Origin: Streptosporangium lutulentum
GTDB lineage: Bacteria > Actinomycetota > Actinomycetes > Streptosporangiales > Streptosporangiaceae
Direction of reading: 5' to 3'
NCBI RefSeq assembly: GCF_030811455.1
Contig: NZ_JAUSQU010000001.1
Span: 4,836,001 to 4,900,000, forward strand
DNA: 64,000 nucleotides
This document shows, one piece after another, positions 1-8,873 of the stretch. The number at the start of each line of letters is the position of its first letter. Within the stretch, counting starts at the first letter, position 1. The notes below the pieces were generated by a model. It was not told where the DNA came from. It worked only from the letters and a program-made list of their open reading frames with translations, and did no database searches. The translations under genes and the position numbers were made by a program.

Positions 1-18
1 CATCAAGGAGGACCATTC

Positions 19-576
19 ATGATCGGTAACCATGAGTTGGCGGAAATGATGGAGCAGACCCGGCAACTACGCCGAGGGTTCGCCCCTACCGCGCCCCGAG
101 CCTGGGACGCGGCCACCGCCGGTGCCGAGCTCGCGGTGCAGCTAGGGCACCTGGCGTTGTGCGTCGCCCGCCGCCACGGCATCAACATGTCCGCCTACGA
201 CGACCCGGGCAGGCCGATCAACGACATCGGCGACGAGCTCGCCGATGTCACCTTAGCGACCCTCAGCATCGGCGTCCTGGCCGATGAATCACCCACCTCG
301 ATCCGCTCCTCCCACTCGGCCGCCTCGGTGATCGAGGCGCTGCTGATGCTTCTGGTCTGCGCGGGACAAGCCGCAGAAGCCGGGCTGATCAGCGCCGGCT
401 ACCGGCACCAGCCCACCGGATCCCCGCCGCCCGTCCCCGACGCGTGCGCGACGACCCTGCAGACCGCCGACCGGCTCGCCGAGCTGCTCGGCCTGGACCT
501 GCCGGAGCAGTTCCAGGCGATGTACGCCGACGCCAACCGGTTCCTGCGCTCCCACCAGAGCGGAGACCAGACATGA
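19..576 (+). CDS. MazG-like pyrophosphohydrolase-family protein
   Basis: The 185-residue product is mostly helical. It has an acidic motif GDELADVTLATL at residues 71-82 (E73, D76) preceded by a helix carrying E37. This resembles the EExxE/EExxD metal-binding helices of the MazG/all-alpha NTP pyrophosphohydrolase superfamily, whose members hydrolyse NTPs or dNTPs to monophosphates. A perfect AAGGAGG ribosome site lies 8 bases before the ATG. The stop overlaps the next start as ATGA, so it is the first gene visible in a translationally coupled cassette; the operon may begin upstream of the window. The match to MazG is by motif only and the second acidic motif is degenerate, so it could be an inactive relative. 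The substrate is unknown. Confidence 0.55.
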   Translation: MIGNHELAEMMEQTRQLRRGFAPTAPRAWDAATAGAELAVQLGHLALCVARRHGINMSAYDDPGRPINDIGDELADVTLATLSIGVLADESPTSIRSSHSAASVIEALLMLLVCAGQAAEAGLISAGYRHQPTGSPPPVPDACATTLQTADRLAELLGLDLPEQFQAMYADANRFLRSHQSGDQT

Positions 577-1361
577 CGTTGCTCCAACGCCTCGGCGACG
601 GCCAGGTCCTCAAGCTCATGAGCGCCTCCCACAGCACTCCGATCCACCGGCTGACCCCCGACGACGTCCAAGCCCTCCACCTCGGCCGCTACATCGAGAA
701 GCTGCGCGCGGTCGGAGTTCGGCTACCCACCGACGTCAGGATCGTGAAGTCCGGGCAGCGGCCCGCGGTTCAGCATCGATGGATTTCCGGAACGCCGCTG
801 CCCGATCTGGCCGCAACTCACCCGGTCGTGTTCACATCAGCCGTACGGCAGATCGCCGCGTGGGCCAAAGCCCTCGATTCCAGCGGGGCCCGCCTGGACA
901 CCAATCTGGCGAACTTCGTCATCAACCCTGACGACGGCCTCGTCTGTATCGATGTGCTGCCGCCGCTGCTGACCGATCTGCGGCCCCCCGAGTACGACGA
1001 CTGGCAGCGCCTGTTTGGCGGATTGTGCTACGACACCGACGTCACGGTGTGCGCGCTGGCCGGCTACGCGGCCCGTGCCCTCCTGGCCGTGCACGGTGCC
1101 GGCGCCATCCACGCCGACGCTCTCGCGAACCTGTGCCCCGGTCACGACAACCCGGATCGGTTGCCTGTCCACTGGTTCCACAGCCGGCAAGAGGCCGCGC
1201 TGGCCGCGCTACGCGGCGAGATTCCCCCACGGACCGTGTTGGAGGCGTTCACCGCCACGTCGGTCCTGCGGCTGCGCAACACCCCGCCTGCCGCCCGTCA
1301 GGCACGCATCGACGCCGGCCTGTCGGCGATGCGCCGCCTCGACCCGAAAGGCGGCCTGTGA
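573..1361 (+). CDS. Kinase-like (APH-fold-like) protein of unknown substrate
   Basis: The 262-residue product starts at the ATG overlapping the previous stop (ATGA), although the frame is open further upstream. Features suggest a small-molecule kinase fold of the aminoglycoside-phosphotransferase type: an early VLKLM strand with a possible ATP-binding lysine, a hinge-like strand ending WISGTPL, a loop LDTNLANFVIN resembling the catalytic D-x4-N loop, and a following VCIDVLPP with an aspartate at the metal position. The glycine-rich loop is not obvious, so it may be a degenerate or pseudo-kinase. Its stop overlaps the GTG start of the HPr-kinase-like gene, which suggests the two proteins are made together. 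No confident family name can be given. Confidence 0.45.
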   Translation: MTLLQRLGDGQVLKLMSASHSTPIHRLTPDDVQALHLGRYIEKLRAVGVRLPTDVRIVKSGQRPAVQHRWISGTPLPDLAATHPVVFTSAVRQIAAWAKALDSSGARLDTNLANFVINPDDGLVCIDVLPPLLTDLRPPEYDDWQRLFGGLCYDTDVTVCALAGYAARALLAVHGAGAIHADALANLCPGHDNPDRLPVHWFHSRQEAALAALRGEIPPRTVLEAFTATSVLRLRNTPPAARQARIDAGLSAMRRLDPKGGL

Positions 1362-2455
1362 ACACGCACATCGACCTGACCTGCCACGCCGGTGACGTCC
1401 CGCTCACCGTGATGAGCACCCCCGCCGACCATGACGCCCTGGCCCGGCACTTCACCGATTACCTGGCCGATCGCATCGGAGAACTTCAGCTACCCGGCCA
1501 TCAGATTCATGTGCACACCGACCCCGGCCTGTTTCGCACCGCCATGGCGACCTTCACCGACCTGGCGGTAACCACGGCGCAACCGGTTCCCGGGGTCATC
1601 CTCAGTGAGGGCCGCATCGGCACCGCGGGCCGCTGCTACACCGTGGCGTCGGACGTGCTCGAAGGACGGCCCGGAGCGTGGGCCGTACAGATCGAAGGGC
1701 CCGTCATTGACCTGTACGTGGCCGAACAGACCGCCGCCCCGAAGTACGCGCTGCGCGTGATCCGCGAGGTGATGTTGCGAACCTACGAGTCCGCCGGCGG
1801 AATCGTCTTCCACGCCGCCGGGCTCGACATCGCCGGCCGCACGGTGATGATCTGTGCGAACCGCGGCGCGGGCAAGACCACCACGCTCGCGGCGCTTCTT
1901 CATGGGCTCGGCGGCCGAGGATCGCTCCTGTCCAACGACAGGCTGATCATCCACGAGCAGCGGCGAGTTGTCGCCATACCCCTCCCGGTCCCGGTCGCCC
2001 GCGGCACCCTGGAGGCGTTTCCCGAACTCTTGGCCGCGGTGCCTGCGGGCGAGGCGGACGCTCTTCCCCGCCGGTTCGGCACGCGAGACAAGACCGCCTT
2101 GTCCGCGCGGACATTCGCCACCGCGTTCGGTTCCCGCCTGGTGCCCGGGTCGGCCTTGCAGATCCTTCTCGTCCCTCGCCTCACCGACACCGACCACCCT
2201 CCGCAGGCACGTCGTCTCGCCCCGGCCGAGGCCCTCCAGGTCCTGACGGAGGCGTGCTTCACCCCGGCGGATGAGTTCTGGCGGCCCTGGCTGATCCATC
2301 GCACCCTCGACGACGCCGAGCTGGCCAAGGCCGCAAGGGCTGCCTGCGCCCGCCTCGCCGTCTCCGTGCCCTGCTTCCAGGTGGAGTACGGAGTGCGCGG
2401 CCCGATGAGCCGCTTTCACCATGTCCTGGCCGACCTGATCGGAGATCTCCTGTGA
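1358..2455 (+). CDS. HPr kinase-like P-loop protein
   Basis: GTG start overlapping the preceding stop; 365 residues. The N-terminal half (about 1-145) has no motif I recognise. Residues 150-200 form a P-loop module: FHAAGLDI, a strand, a Walker A loop with N168-R169-G170-A171-G172-K173-T174-T175, then LLSNDRL at 191-196, which matches the strand-plus-acidic segment (usually SDD) of HprK/P C-terminal-like domains. Such orphan HprK-like proteins occur in peptide-modification clusters (lasso and related RiPPs), where they phosphorylate small substrates or precursors. No HPr or precursor peptide is seen here. Gene overlaps on both sides place it centrally in the six-gene cassette. Confidence 0.6.
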   Translation: MNTHIDLTCHAGDVPLTVMSTPADHDALARHFTDYLADRIGELQLPGHQIHVHTDPGLFRTAMATFTDLAVTTAQPVPGVILSEGRIGTAGRCYTVASDVLEGRPGAWAVQIEGPVIDLYVAEQTAAPKYALRVIREVMLRTYESAGGIVFHAAGLDIAGRTVMICANRGAGKTTTLAALLHGLGGRGSLLSNDRLIIHEQRRVVAIPLPVPVARGTLEAFPELLAAVPAGEADALPRRFGTRDKTALSARTFATAFGSRLVPGSALQILLVPRLTDTDHPPQARRLAPAEALQVLTEACFTPADEFWRPWLIHRTLDDAELAKAARAACARLAVSVPCFQVEYGVRGPMSRFHHVLADLIGDLL

Positions 2456-3261
2456 CCCGCCTGCCTCAGCGCCCGTCGTGCCCGGCGGTAGTGACCGCCG
2501 CCGGGCACGGAACCCGATTCCAGCCTTTCAGCACGTGGGTTCCCAAGGAGATGCTGCCGATCGGCTCCGAACCCGCCCTCGGCCACGTCATCACCGAATG
2601 CCTGGCGGCCGGCGCGGACCTGGTCCACGTCGTCACCCGCCCCGGCGACCAGATCATCCCCGCCTACATCGGCGGCCTGCGCCAGGCAGGGCTCCCCGTG
2701 AAGGCGACCCCCGAGGACCTGGCCCACGGGTACGGCAACGCCGCCCCGCTGCTGACCCTGGCTGAAGAGTTGGCCGACTGCGACCTGTTCATGGTCGCGT
2801 TCGGTGACGATGTCCTCCTCGGCGGCGCCCCCGGCACGGACCTGGCCGCCATGCGCGAGCAAGCCGGGAAGGGAGCGGATTTCGTCATTGCCGCTCAACT
2901 CATCGACCGCGCCGACATCAGCTCGTTCGGGATCGTCGACCTGACCGAACCCGGCGGGGACCGGGTCAGCGGGATCCGGCAGCGGCCCGCCCCGGCGACC
3001 GTCGACGAACCCCTCGCGCTGGTGTCGCGTCTGGTACTGCGCCCGTTCGTCCTTCACCAGCTCATCGCGCGCCCGGAGGCCCGCGGTGAGGTCGACCTCG
3101 GCCTTGCCGTCGGAGAACATGCCCATACCGGTGATGTACGTGTACGGAGACTTTCCGCGGACTGGGTTACCGTCGGAGAGCCCCGCCGTTACGCGGACGC
3201 GCTCACCCGTCACTGGCGCGACTACACCCCGCTACCGGCGCACTCGCGGGCAACGCCCTGA
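2452..3261 (+). CDS. GalU-like sugar-phosphate nucleotidyltransferase
   Basis: The 269-residue product opens with a classic NTP-transferase signature: PAVVTAAGHGTRFQPFSTWV followed by PKEMLPIG, that is, the GxGTR nucleotide loop and PKEM motif shared by GalU/RfbA-type enzymes. These couple a sugar-1-phosphate to UTP or dTTP, releasing pyrophosphate. Later segments (HGYGNAAPLL, FGDDVLLGG, FGIVDL) match the substrate and metal-site strands of GalU. GTG start at 2452 in a GTGA overlap with the previous stop. Sequence alone does not fix the sugar or nucleotide. With the WecB-like gene 700 bases downstream it suggests activated hexose or hexosamine chemistry. Confidence 0.8.
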   Translation: MTRLPQRPSCPAVVTAAGHGTRFQPFSTWVPKEMLPIGSEPALGHVITECLAAGADLVHVVTRPGDQIIPAYIGGLRQAGLPVKATPEDLAHGYGNAAPLLTLAEELADCDLFMVAFGDDVLLGGAPGTDLAAMREQAGKGADFVIAAQLIDRADISSFGIVDLTEPGGDRVSGIRQRPAPATVDEPLALVSRLVLRPFVLHQLIARPEARGEVDLGLAVGEHAHTGDVRVRRLSADWVTVGEPRRYADALTRHWRDYTPLPAHSRATP

Positions 3262-3292
3262 TCACCCCCGCTGTGCCGTCTGGGAGGACAGC

Positions 3293-3946
3293 ATGCTCGT
3301 CGACATCTACACCGACCGCAACAAGCACATCGGCGTCGAGGACAAGAAGGCCGCGCACGAGAGGGGGCTATGGCACCGCACGTTCTCCTGTTTGGTCGTC
3401 AGCCCCTCCACTCAGACCGTGCTGCTCCAGAAGAAGCAGCCGGGTCGCTACGTCTTCGACCGGCCTGACCACGCCGATTTCACCGTCGGCGGCCACTACG
3501 AAGCCGGTGAGAGCATCGCCGACGGCGTCCGGGAGATCCGGGAAGAACTCGGCCTCGACGTCGACTACAAGGAACTGCAGCCGCTGGGAATCCGCCAGAC
3601 CGCCGTCGCCTTGGCCCCGAAATGGATCGAGCGTGAGTTCCAGTACTGGCACCTCCTGGCGCTGCCGCTCGGCCTGGAGGAGATCCCACTCGACGACGCC
3701 GAGGTTTCCGGGCTCGTACAGATCGGTCTCGATGACGCGATTGCGCTCGCGGCCGGCGACCGTAGCGAGGCCCCGGCCCGCTACCTGATCCGCTCAGGAG
3801 ATGGCCGCGAATATCGGGACGCGACGCTGACCCGAGAAGACCTCGTGCCCGGTTACCTCGACGAGGACTCCGATCGGCTCTACCTGCGGCTGTTCATCGC
3901 CGCGCACCGCTACCTGCAAGGCGAGCGCGACCGCCTGTTCTGGTGA
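3293..3946 (+). CDS. Nudix hydrolase family protein
   Basis: The ATG at 3293 is chosen because GGGAGGA lies 5 bases upstream; the frame is open much further back over the previous gene. The 217-residue product carries a Nudix box at residues 67-88 (GHYEAGES then REIREELGL, with E84/E85). It has one residue fewer between the first Glu and RE than the textbook pattern, a spacing also found in the isopentenyl-diphosphate-isomerase-like Nudix branch. The GLWHRTFSCLVV start is typical of that branch too. Nudix enzymes hydrolyse nucleoside diphosphates linked to another moiety, so this could act on a nucleotide sugar made by the neighbouring gene. Substrate not predictable. Confidence 0.8.
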   Translation: MLVDIYTDRNKHIGVEDKKAAHERGLWHRTFSCLVVSPSTQTVLLQKKQPGRYVFDRPDHADFTVGGHYEAGESIADGVREIREELGLDVDYKELQPLGIRQTAVALAPKWIEREFQYWHLLALPLGLEEIPLDDAEVSGLVQIGLDDAIALAAGDRSEAPARYLIRSGDGREYRDATLTREDLVPGYLDEDSDRLYLRLFIAAHRYLQGERDRLFW

Positions 3947-3968
3947 CCATGGAAAGGACCGATCGCTG

Positions 3969-5048
3969 ATGTCCTTTAGTACGGGCCGTTCGATCGCCGT
4001 TGTTCTCGGCACCCGACCAGAGATGATCAAACTGTCGGTGCTGATCGCTCTGCTCGGGGACCAAGCGCGCGTGATCCACACCGGCCAGCACTACGACCCA
4101 ACGATGACGGGCGAGGCCGCTTCCAGCGTCCACCGCCCCCACCTGCAAATGAGAGTCGGTGGCCAGCACCGCGGCGTCCAGATCGGCGCCGCTACCGCCC
4201 AACTCACCCAGGCGTGGCACGACGACCCGCCCGCGGCGGTCATCGTGCAAGGTGACACCAACGCGGCCCTGGCCGGCGCCCTGGCCGCCAACGCCGTACA
4301 GGTCCCGCTCATCCACGTGGAGGCGGGACTGCGCAGCCACGACCGCGCGATGCCCGAAGAGCACAACCGCATCGTCATCGACCACCTCGCCGACCTGTGC
4401 TGCGCGGTGACGTCGCAGAATGTCGCGAACCTATGGGCCGAAGGCATCCCCGACAGCCGGATCGTGCTGACCGGCAACCCCATTGTGGAGGCAGTCCATC
4501 TGGCGGAGAGAGATCATGCCGCAGCGCTGCGCCTCACCGCTCCGTTGGGCGGCGGACCATACGCGGTGTCCACGCTGCACCGGCCGGAAAACGTTGATGA
4601 TCCCGACCGGCTCCGCCGCATGCTGGCCAGCCTTGCCGCGCTTGACCTGCCGGTTCTGCTGGTGATTCACCCACGTACCCGGCAGCGAGTGCAGCAGTTC
4701 GGCCTCGGCGACCTCTTGGCCCAGTTGCACGTCGTCGATCCACTCAGCTACTCGGCGTTCCTCGCGGTCGCCGAACAAGCCTCCTTGTTGATCTCCGATT
4801 CAGGAGGGATCCAGGAGGAAGCCAGCATCCTGGGGGTTCGCCTGCTCGTGTTGCGCCGATCCACCGAACGCCCAGAAGCCCTGAACGCGGACTGCGCGTT
4901 GATTCCCCAACCCGAGCAGCTCCCCGTGTTCGCCCGGTCGATGGCCCAACTGGGTAAGCCAGCGATGGGCGTCACCCCGTTCGGGGACGGGCGGGCTTCC
5001 GCGCGCATTGCGGATCTCACCGAAATGCTTGCCATGAGCGCGCCCTGA
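3969..5048 (+). CDS. UDP-GlcNAc 2-epimerase (non-hydrolysing) family
   Basis: The 359-residue product spans the length of WecB/MnaA enzymes. Landmarks: VLGTRPEMIK near the N terminus, GQHYDPTM, VQGDTNAALAGALAA, HVEAGLRSHDRAMPEEHNR (catalytic loop region), STLHRPENVD, and SDSGGIQEEASILGVRLLVLR (UDP-binding region). These interconvert UDP-GlcNAc and UDP-ManNAc or act on related UDP-sugars. RBS GGAAAGGA is well placed. It is the last gene of the cassette, 22 bases after the Nudix gene and convergent with the rhamnose kinase gene. WecB normally feeds surface glycans, but no glycosyltransferase is in view here, so the epimerised sugar may enter a small molecule or a glycan encoded outside the window. 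Confidence 0.85.
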   Translation: MSFSTGRSIAVVLGTRPEMIKLSVLIALLGDQARVIHTGQHYDPTMTGEAASSVHRPHLQMRVGGQHRGVQIGAATAQLTQAWHDDPPAAVIVQGDTNAALAGALAANAVQVPLIHVEAGLRSHDRAMPEEHNRIVIDHLADLCCAVTSQNVANLWAEGIPDSRIVLTGNPIVEAVHLAERDHAAALRLTAPLGGGPYAVSTLHRPENVDDPDRLRRMLASLAALDLPVLLVIHPRTRQRVQQFGLGDLLAQLHVVDPLSYSAFLAVAEQASLLISDSGGIQEEASILGVRLLVLRRSTERPEALNADCALIPQPEQLPVFARSMAQLGKPAMGVTPFGDGRASARIADLTEMLAMSAP

Positions 5049-5225
5049 CAGACCTGTGCAACCCGGGCTGGGGCTGCGCCGATGACCGAGCCGGCCACCA
5101 GAGCGGTACAGAGATCTGCACGCCTCTTCATATCGACCGCCGCCCCGCGAATGCTGTGCTCGACCCCGTCGAATATGGCCGCGGTCATGGCACCGTCAGC
5201 CTGTACCGCACCGGCCTCATACCGC

Positions 5226-6656
5226 CTACCGCGCCGGTCGCGTGAACGCCCGTGCGGCCGGTACCGCGGCGTCCGCCCGAGGCTCGTAGCGCTCCAGCCG
5301 CTGGGTGCGGCGGATCAGGGCTCGCAGGTCCGCGAGGGTGCCGGAGATCGCGCCGTCGGCCCTGGCCTGGACGAGGACGTTGCCGATCGAGGTGGCCTCG
5401 ACCGGCCCCGCGACCACGGGAAGGCCGCAGGCGTCCGCGGTGAGCGCGCAGAGCAGGGCGTTGCGCGACCCTCCGCCGACAATGTGGATCACGTCCACCT
5501 CCTGCCCGGTGAGCCGCTGGGCGTCCCGCAGGGCCGCCCGGTGAGCCAGCGCGAGGGAGTCCACCACGCAGCGGACGATCCGGGCCCGGGTCTCCGGGAC
5601 CGGCTGGCCGGTGCGGCGGCAGAAGTCGGCGAGGCGTCCCGGCATGTCCCCCGGCGGGTGGAAGACCGGATCGTCGGCGTCCACCGTCGACCGGAACGGC
5701 GCCTCCTCGGCGGCCTGTGCCAGCAGTGCCTCCAGATCGACGCGCTCGCCCCCGGCCTCCCAGACCCGGATGCACTCCTGCAGGAGCCAGAGGCCGGTGA
5801 CGTTGCGGAGGTAGCGGACGGTGTCGTCGATGCCGGCCTCGTTGGTGAAGTTGGCCCGCCGCCCCTCCTCGCTGATCATCGGCTGGTCCAGCTCGACGCC
5901 GACCAGTGACCACGTGCCGCAGGAGACGTAGGCGAACCGCTCGCCGTCGGCCGGGACCGCGGCCACGGCCGAGGCCGTGTCGTGCGAGCCGACCGCGATG
6001 ACCGGGGTGCCCACCGGCAGCCCGGTCTCCGCCGCCGCCTCCGCCGTCAGCGGGCCGATCACCTCACCCGGCCGCCGCAGCGGCGCAAGGATCTTCGAGG
6101 CGGGACCGAGGCCGCCCGCCAGGACGGCGTCCCACTCGCGGGACGCGGCATTGAGGAGCTGGGTGGTGGAGGCGTTGGTCAGCTCCGCGCCGATCTCGCC
6201 GGTCAGCCAGTACGCGATCAGGTCGGGGATGAGCAGCATCGTCGTGGCCGAGGCCAGCCGGGGTTCGGCGGCCAGCTGGTGGATGGTGTTGAACGGCTGG
6301 CGCGCGATGCCGGTGCGGGCGTAGAGCTCCTCGAACGGGACCCGGCTGCCCGCCTTCTCGGTGCGGCCGTCCCGGTAGTGCACCGGGTTGCCGAGCAGCG
6401 CGCCGCGCTCGTCCAGCAGCCCGTAGTCCACCGCCCAGGAGTCGACCCCGATCCCGTCCACCGGGCCGGCGGCCCGCAGACCGTCCAGCACCCCCCGGTA
6501 GATCCGCAGGATGTCCCAGTACAGCGTGCCGCCCGCCCGTACGGGCACGTTCGCGAACCGGTGCACCTCGTGGAGGTCCAGCGTGCCGGGGCCCACCTCG
6601 GCGACGACGACCCGCCCGCTGGAGGCGCCCAGGTCGACGGCCGCGTACCGCCTCAT
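5226..6656 (-). CDS. rhaB: L-rhamnulokinase
   Basis: The 476-residue FGGY-family sugar kinase phosphorylates L-rhamnulose to rhamnulose-1-phosphate. The N terminus AAVDLGASSGRVVVAEV is the phosphate-1 motif typical of RhaB. GIGVDSWAVDYGLLD, AVGSHDTASAV, SCGTWSLVGVEL and HIVGGGSRNALLCALTAD follow in the order expected of the two kinase domains. Its ATG overlaps the stop of the upstream aldolase/dehydrogenase gene (ATGA), so the pair is translationally coupled. With the isomerase upstream it completes the route from rhamnose to dihydroxyacetone phosphate and lactate. Last gene of the rha unit. Confidence 0.93.
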   Translation of the reverse strand: MRRYAAVDLGASSGRVVVAEVGPGTLDLHEVHRFANVPVRAGGTLYWDILRIYRGVLDGLRAAGPVDGIGVDSWAVDYGLLDERGALLGNPVHYRDGRTEKAGSRVPFEELYARTGIARQPFNTIHQLAAEPRLASATTMLLIPDLIAYWLTGEIGAELTNASTTQLLNAASREWDAVLAGGLGPASKILAPLRRPGEVIGPLTAEAAAETGLPVGTPVIAVGSHDTASAVAAVPADGERFAYVSCGTWSLVGVELDQPMISEEGRRANFTNEAGIDDTVRYLRNVTGLWLLQECIRVWEAGGERVDLEALLAQAAEEAPFRSTVDADDPVFHPPGDMPGRLADFCRRTGQPVPETRARIVRCVVDSLALAHRAALRDAQRLTGQEVDVIHIVGGGSRNALLCALTADACGLPVVAGPVEATSIGNVLVQARADGAISGTLADLRALIRRTQRLERYEPRADAAVPAARAFTRPAR

Positions 6657-8668
6657 CGCAGGAACGCCGCGGCCACACCCGCGTCCACCGGGATGTGCAG
6701 GCCCGTGGTCTGGGTGAGCTGGGTGAGCTGGAAGACGGCGGCGGCGATGTGCTCGGGCAGCACCTCGCGCTTGAGCAGGGTCCGCTGGGCGTAGAACTCG
6801 CCGAGCTTCTCCTCCTCCACGCCGTAGACGGCCGCCCGGTTGGCGCCCCAGCCGGAGGCGAAGATCCCGGATCCGCGGACCACGCCGTCGGGGTTGATCC
6901 CGTTGACCCGGATGCCGTGCCCGCCCAGCTCGGCGGCGAGCAGCCGGACCTGGTGCGCCTGGTCGGCCTTGGCCGCGCCGTAGGCGACGTTGTTCGGACC
7001 GGCGAAGACCGCGTTCTTGGACGAGATGTAGACGATCTCCCCGCCCAGCCCCTGCTCGATCATGACGCGGGCGGTCTCGCGGGAGACGAGGAACGACCCG
7101 CGGGCCATCACGTCGTGCTGCAGGTCCCAGTCGGCGAGCGTGGTCTCCAGCAGGGAGCGCGACAGCGACAGCCCGGCGTTGTTGACCACGAGGTCCACCC
7201 CGCCGAAGGCCAGCACCGCCTGCCGTACGGCCTCCGCGACCTGCTCCTCGGAGGTCACGTCCACCGCCACGGCGAGCGCCGTCTCGCCCAGCTCGGAGGC
7301 CACCTTCTCGGCCGCCGCGAAGTCCCGGTCGGCCACGACCACGCACGCGCCCTCGGCGGAGAGCCTGCGCACGGTCGCGGCGCCGATGCCGGATCCGCCG
7401 CCGGTCACGAACGCGATCCGGGTCGCCAGCGGCTTGGCCGGGGGCATCCGGCGGAGTTTGGCCTCCTCCAGGTCCCAGTACTCGATGCGGAACTTCTCCG
7501 ACTCCTCGATCGGCGCGTAGGACGACACCGACTCGGCTCCGCGCATCACGTTGATCGCGTTGACGTAGAACTCGCCCGCGACCCGGGCGGTCTGCTTGTC
7601 CTTGCCGAAGGAGAACATGCCCACGCCGGGGACCAGCACGATCGCCGGGTCCGCGCCGCGCATCGCGGGCGAGCCGGGGACGGCGTGCCGGGCGTAGTAG
7701 GCCGCGTACTGCTCCCGGTACAGGGCGTGCAGCTCGCGCAGCCGTACGGTCACCTCCTCCAGCGGCGCGTCGCCGGGCAGGTCGAGGACCAGCGGCGCGA
7801 CCTTGGTGCGCAGGAAGTGGTCGGGGCAGGAGGTGCCGAGCGCGGCCAGGCGGGGGTGCTCGGCGCGCGACAGGAAGTCCAGCACCTCGGCGGTGGCGGT
7901 GTAGTGGCCCACCTGCGGCAGGTCCGTCGAGGCCAGGCCGCGGATCAACGGGAACAGCGCGGCCGCCCGCTCCCGCCGTACGGTCTCCGGCAGCGCCTCG
8001 TGGATCACCGGGCCGAACGGGTCGGGCCTGCCGTGTTCGGCCAGGTAGGTCTCGGCGGTGCGGATGATGTCCAGGGAGTTGGCGGCGCACTCGGCCGAGG
8101 TGTCGCCCCAGGCGGTGATGCCGTGCCCACCGAGAACGCAGCCGATCGCCCGCGGGTTGGCCGCCTTGATCGCGGCGATGTCCAGGCCGAGCTGGAAGCC
8201 GGGCCGCCGCCACGGCACCCACACCACCCGGTCGCCGAAGATCCGCACCGTGAGCTCGGGGCCGTCGGCGGCCGTGGCGATCGCGATGCCCGCGTCGGGG
8301 TGGAGGTGGTCCACGTGCGCGGCGTCCACCAGGCCGTGCATCGCGGTGTCGATCGACGGGGCCGCACCGCCCCTGCCGTGCAGGCAGAAGTCGAACGCGG
8401 CGACCATCTCGTCCTCGCGCTCCACCCCCGGATACACCTCGGCGAGTGCCCGGAGCCGGTCCAGCCGCAGTACGGCCAGCCCGCCCTCGGTGAGCGTCCC
8501 GAGGTCTCCGCCCGAGCCCTTCACCCACATCAGCTCGGTGTCCGCCCCGGTCACCGGGTCGGGGGCCGAGCCCTTGGCCGAGGTGTTGCCCCCCGCGTAG
8601 TTCGTGTTACGCGGGTCCGAACCGAGAGCGCGCGACCGCTGGAGAAGCTCCTCAACAGCCGAATTCAT
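6653..8668 (-). CDS. Bifunctional rhamnulose-1-phosphate aldolase / short-chain dehydrogenase
   Basis: The 671-residue two-domain protein has an N-terminal class II aldolase/adducin-type domain (about 1-420) with TNYAGGNTSAKG, VDHLHPDAG and CVLGGHGITAWG, supplying the zinc histidines. A C-terminal short-chain dehydrogenase domain follows (about 425-671), with the Rossmann motif VTGGGSGIG, VNNAG and the active-site YGAAK. Fused enzymes of this kind split rhamnulose-1-phosphate to DHAP and L-lactaldehyde, then oxidise the lactaldehyde to lactate. The ATG at 8668 has GGGAG five bases upstream and is preferred to an in-frame GTG at 8680. The family is known in bacteria lacking a separate RhaD and aldehyde dehydrogenase. 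Confidence 0.92.
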   Translation of the reverse strand: MNSAVEELLQRSRALGSDPRNTNYAGGNTSAKGSAPDPVTGADTELMWVKGSGGDLGTLTEGGLAVLRLDRLRALAEVYPGVEREDEMVAAFDFCLHGRGGAAPSIDTAMHGLVDAAHVDHLHPDAGIAIATAADGPELTVRIFGDRVVWVPWRRPGFQLGLDIAAIKAANPRAIGCVLGGHGITAWGDTSAECAANSLDIIRTAETYLAEHGRPDPFGPVIHEALPETVRRERAAALFPLIRGLASTDLPQVGHYTATAEVLDFLSRAEHPRLAALGTSCPDHFLRTKVAPLVLDLPGDAPLEEVTVRLRELHALYREQYAAYYARHAVPGSPAMRGADPAIVLVPGVGMFSFGKDKQTARVAGEFYVNAINVMRGAESVSSYAPIEESEKFRIEYWDLEEAKLRRMPPAKPLATRIAFVTGGGSGIGAATVRRLSAEGACVVVADRDFAAAEKVASELGETALAVAVDVTSEEQVAEAVRQAVLAFGGVDLVVNNAGLSLSRSLLETTLADWDLQHDVMARGSFLVSRETARVMIEQGLGGEIVYISSKNAVFAGPNNVAYGAAKADQAHQVRLLAAELGGHGIRVNGINPDGVVRGSGIFASGWGANRAAVYGVEEEKLGEFYAQRTLLKREVLPEHIAAAVFQLTQLTQTTGLHIPVDAGVAAAFLR

Positions 8669-8835
8669 GACATCTCCCACTCACTAGTTGCTTGCCTTCC
8701 ACAGGCGCCGAGGAACGGCGCACTCCATCCCGCCGCGACCGGCCCCTACCTGAGACCGGGTGCCGGTGTCGGTGCCGCGTGAAACCCGGGCGCGGGCGGC
8801 CCGCACCCGGGACGCCGGATCCGGGCGACCCCGGT

Positions 8836-8864
8836 CCGGGTGATCCGAGCCCGGATCCACCGGG
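8836..8864 (-). terminator. Hairpin between rhaI and the aldolase gene
   Basis: Imperfect inverted repeat (CCGGGTGATCCG, loop AGCC, CGGATCCACCGG) starting 9 bases beyond the rhaI stop, with outer and inner arms paired and a mismatched middle. No T-tract follows. It sits in the 205-base gap between rhaI and the aldolase/dehydrogenase gene and could cause partial termination or stabilise the rhaI 3' end. The gap has no ORF worth calling. Confidence 0.35.
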
Positions 8865-8873
8865 CCACGGGCG

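Noticed and set aside
4748..5188. 146-residue minus-strand ORF over the end of the WecB-like gene
   Set aside because: It overlaps a well-supported gene antisense and its composition is typical of a shadow frame.
5226..8528. 1100-residue minus-strand frame covering the rha genes
   Set aside because: Only its last ~476 codons are RhaB; the rest is out of frame with the aldolase/dehydrogenase and arginine-rich.
6695..8782. 695-residue plus-strand ORF
   Set aside because: Antisense to the rhamnulose-phosphate aldolase gene; low-complexity and without any recognisable domain.
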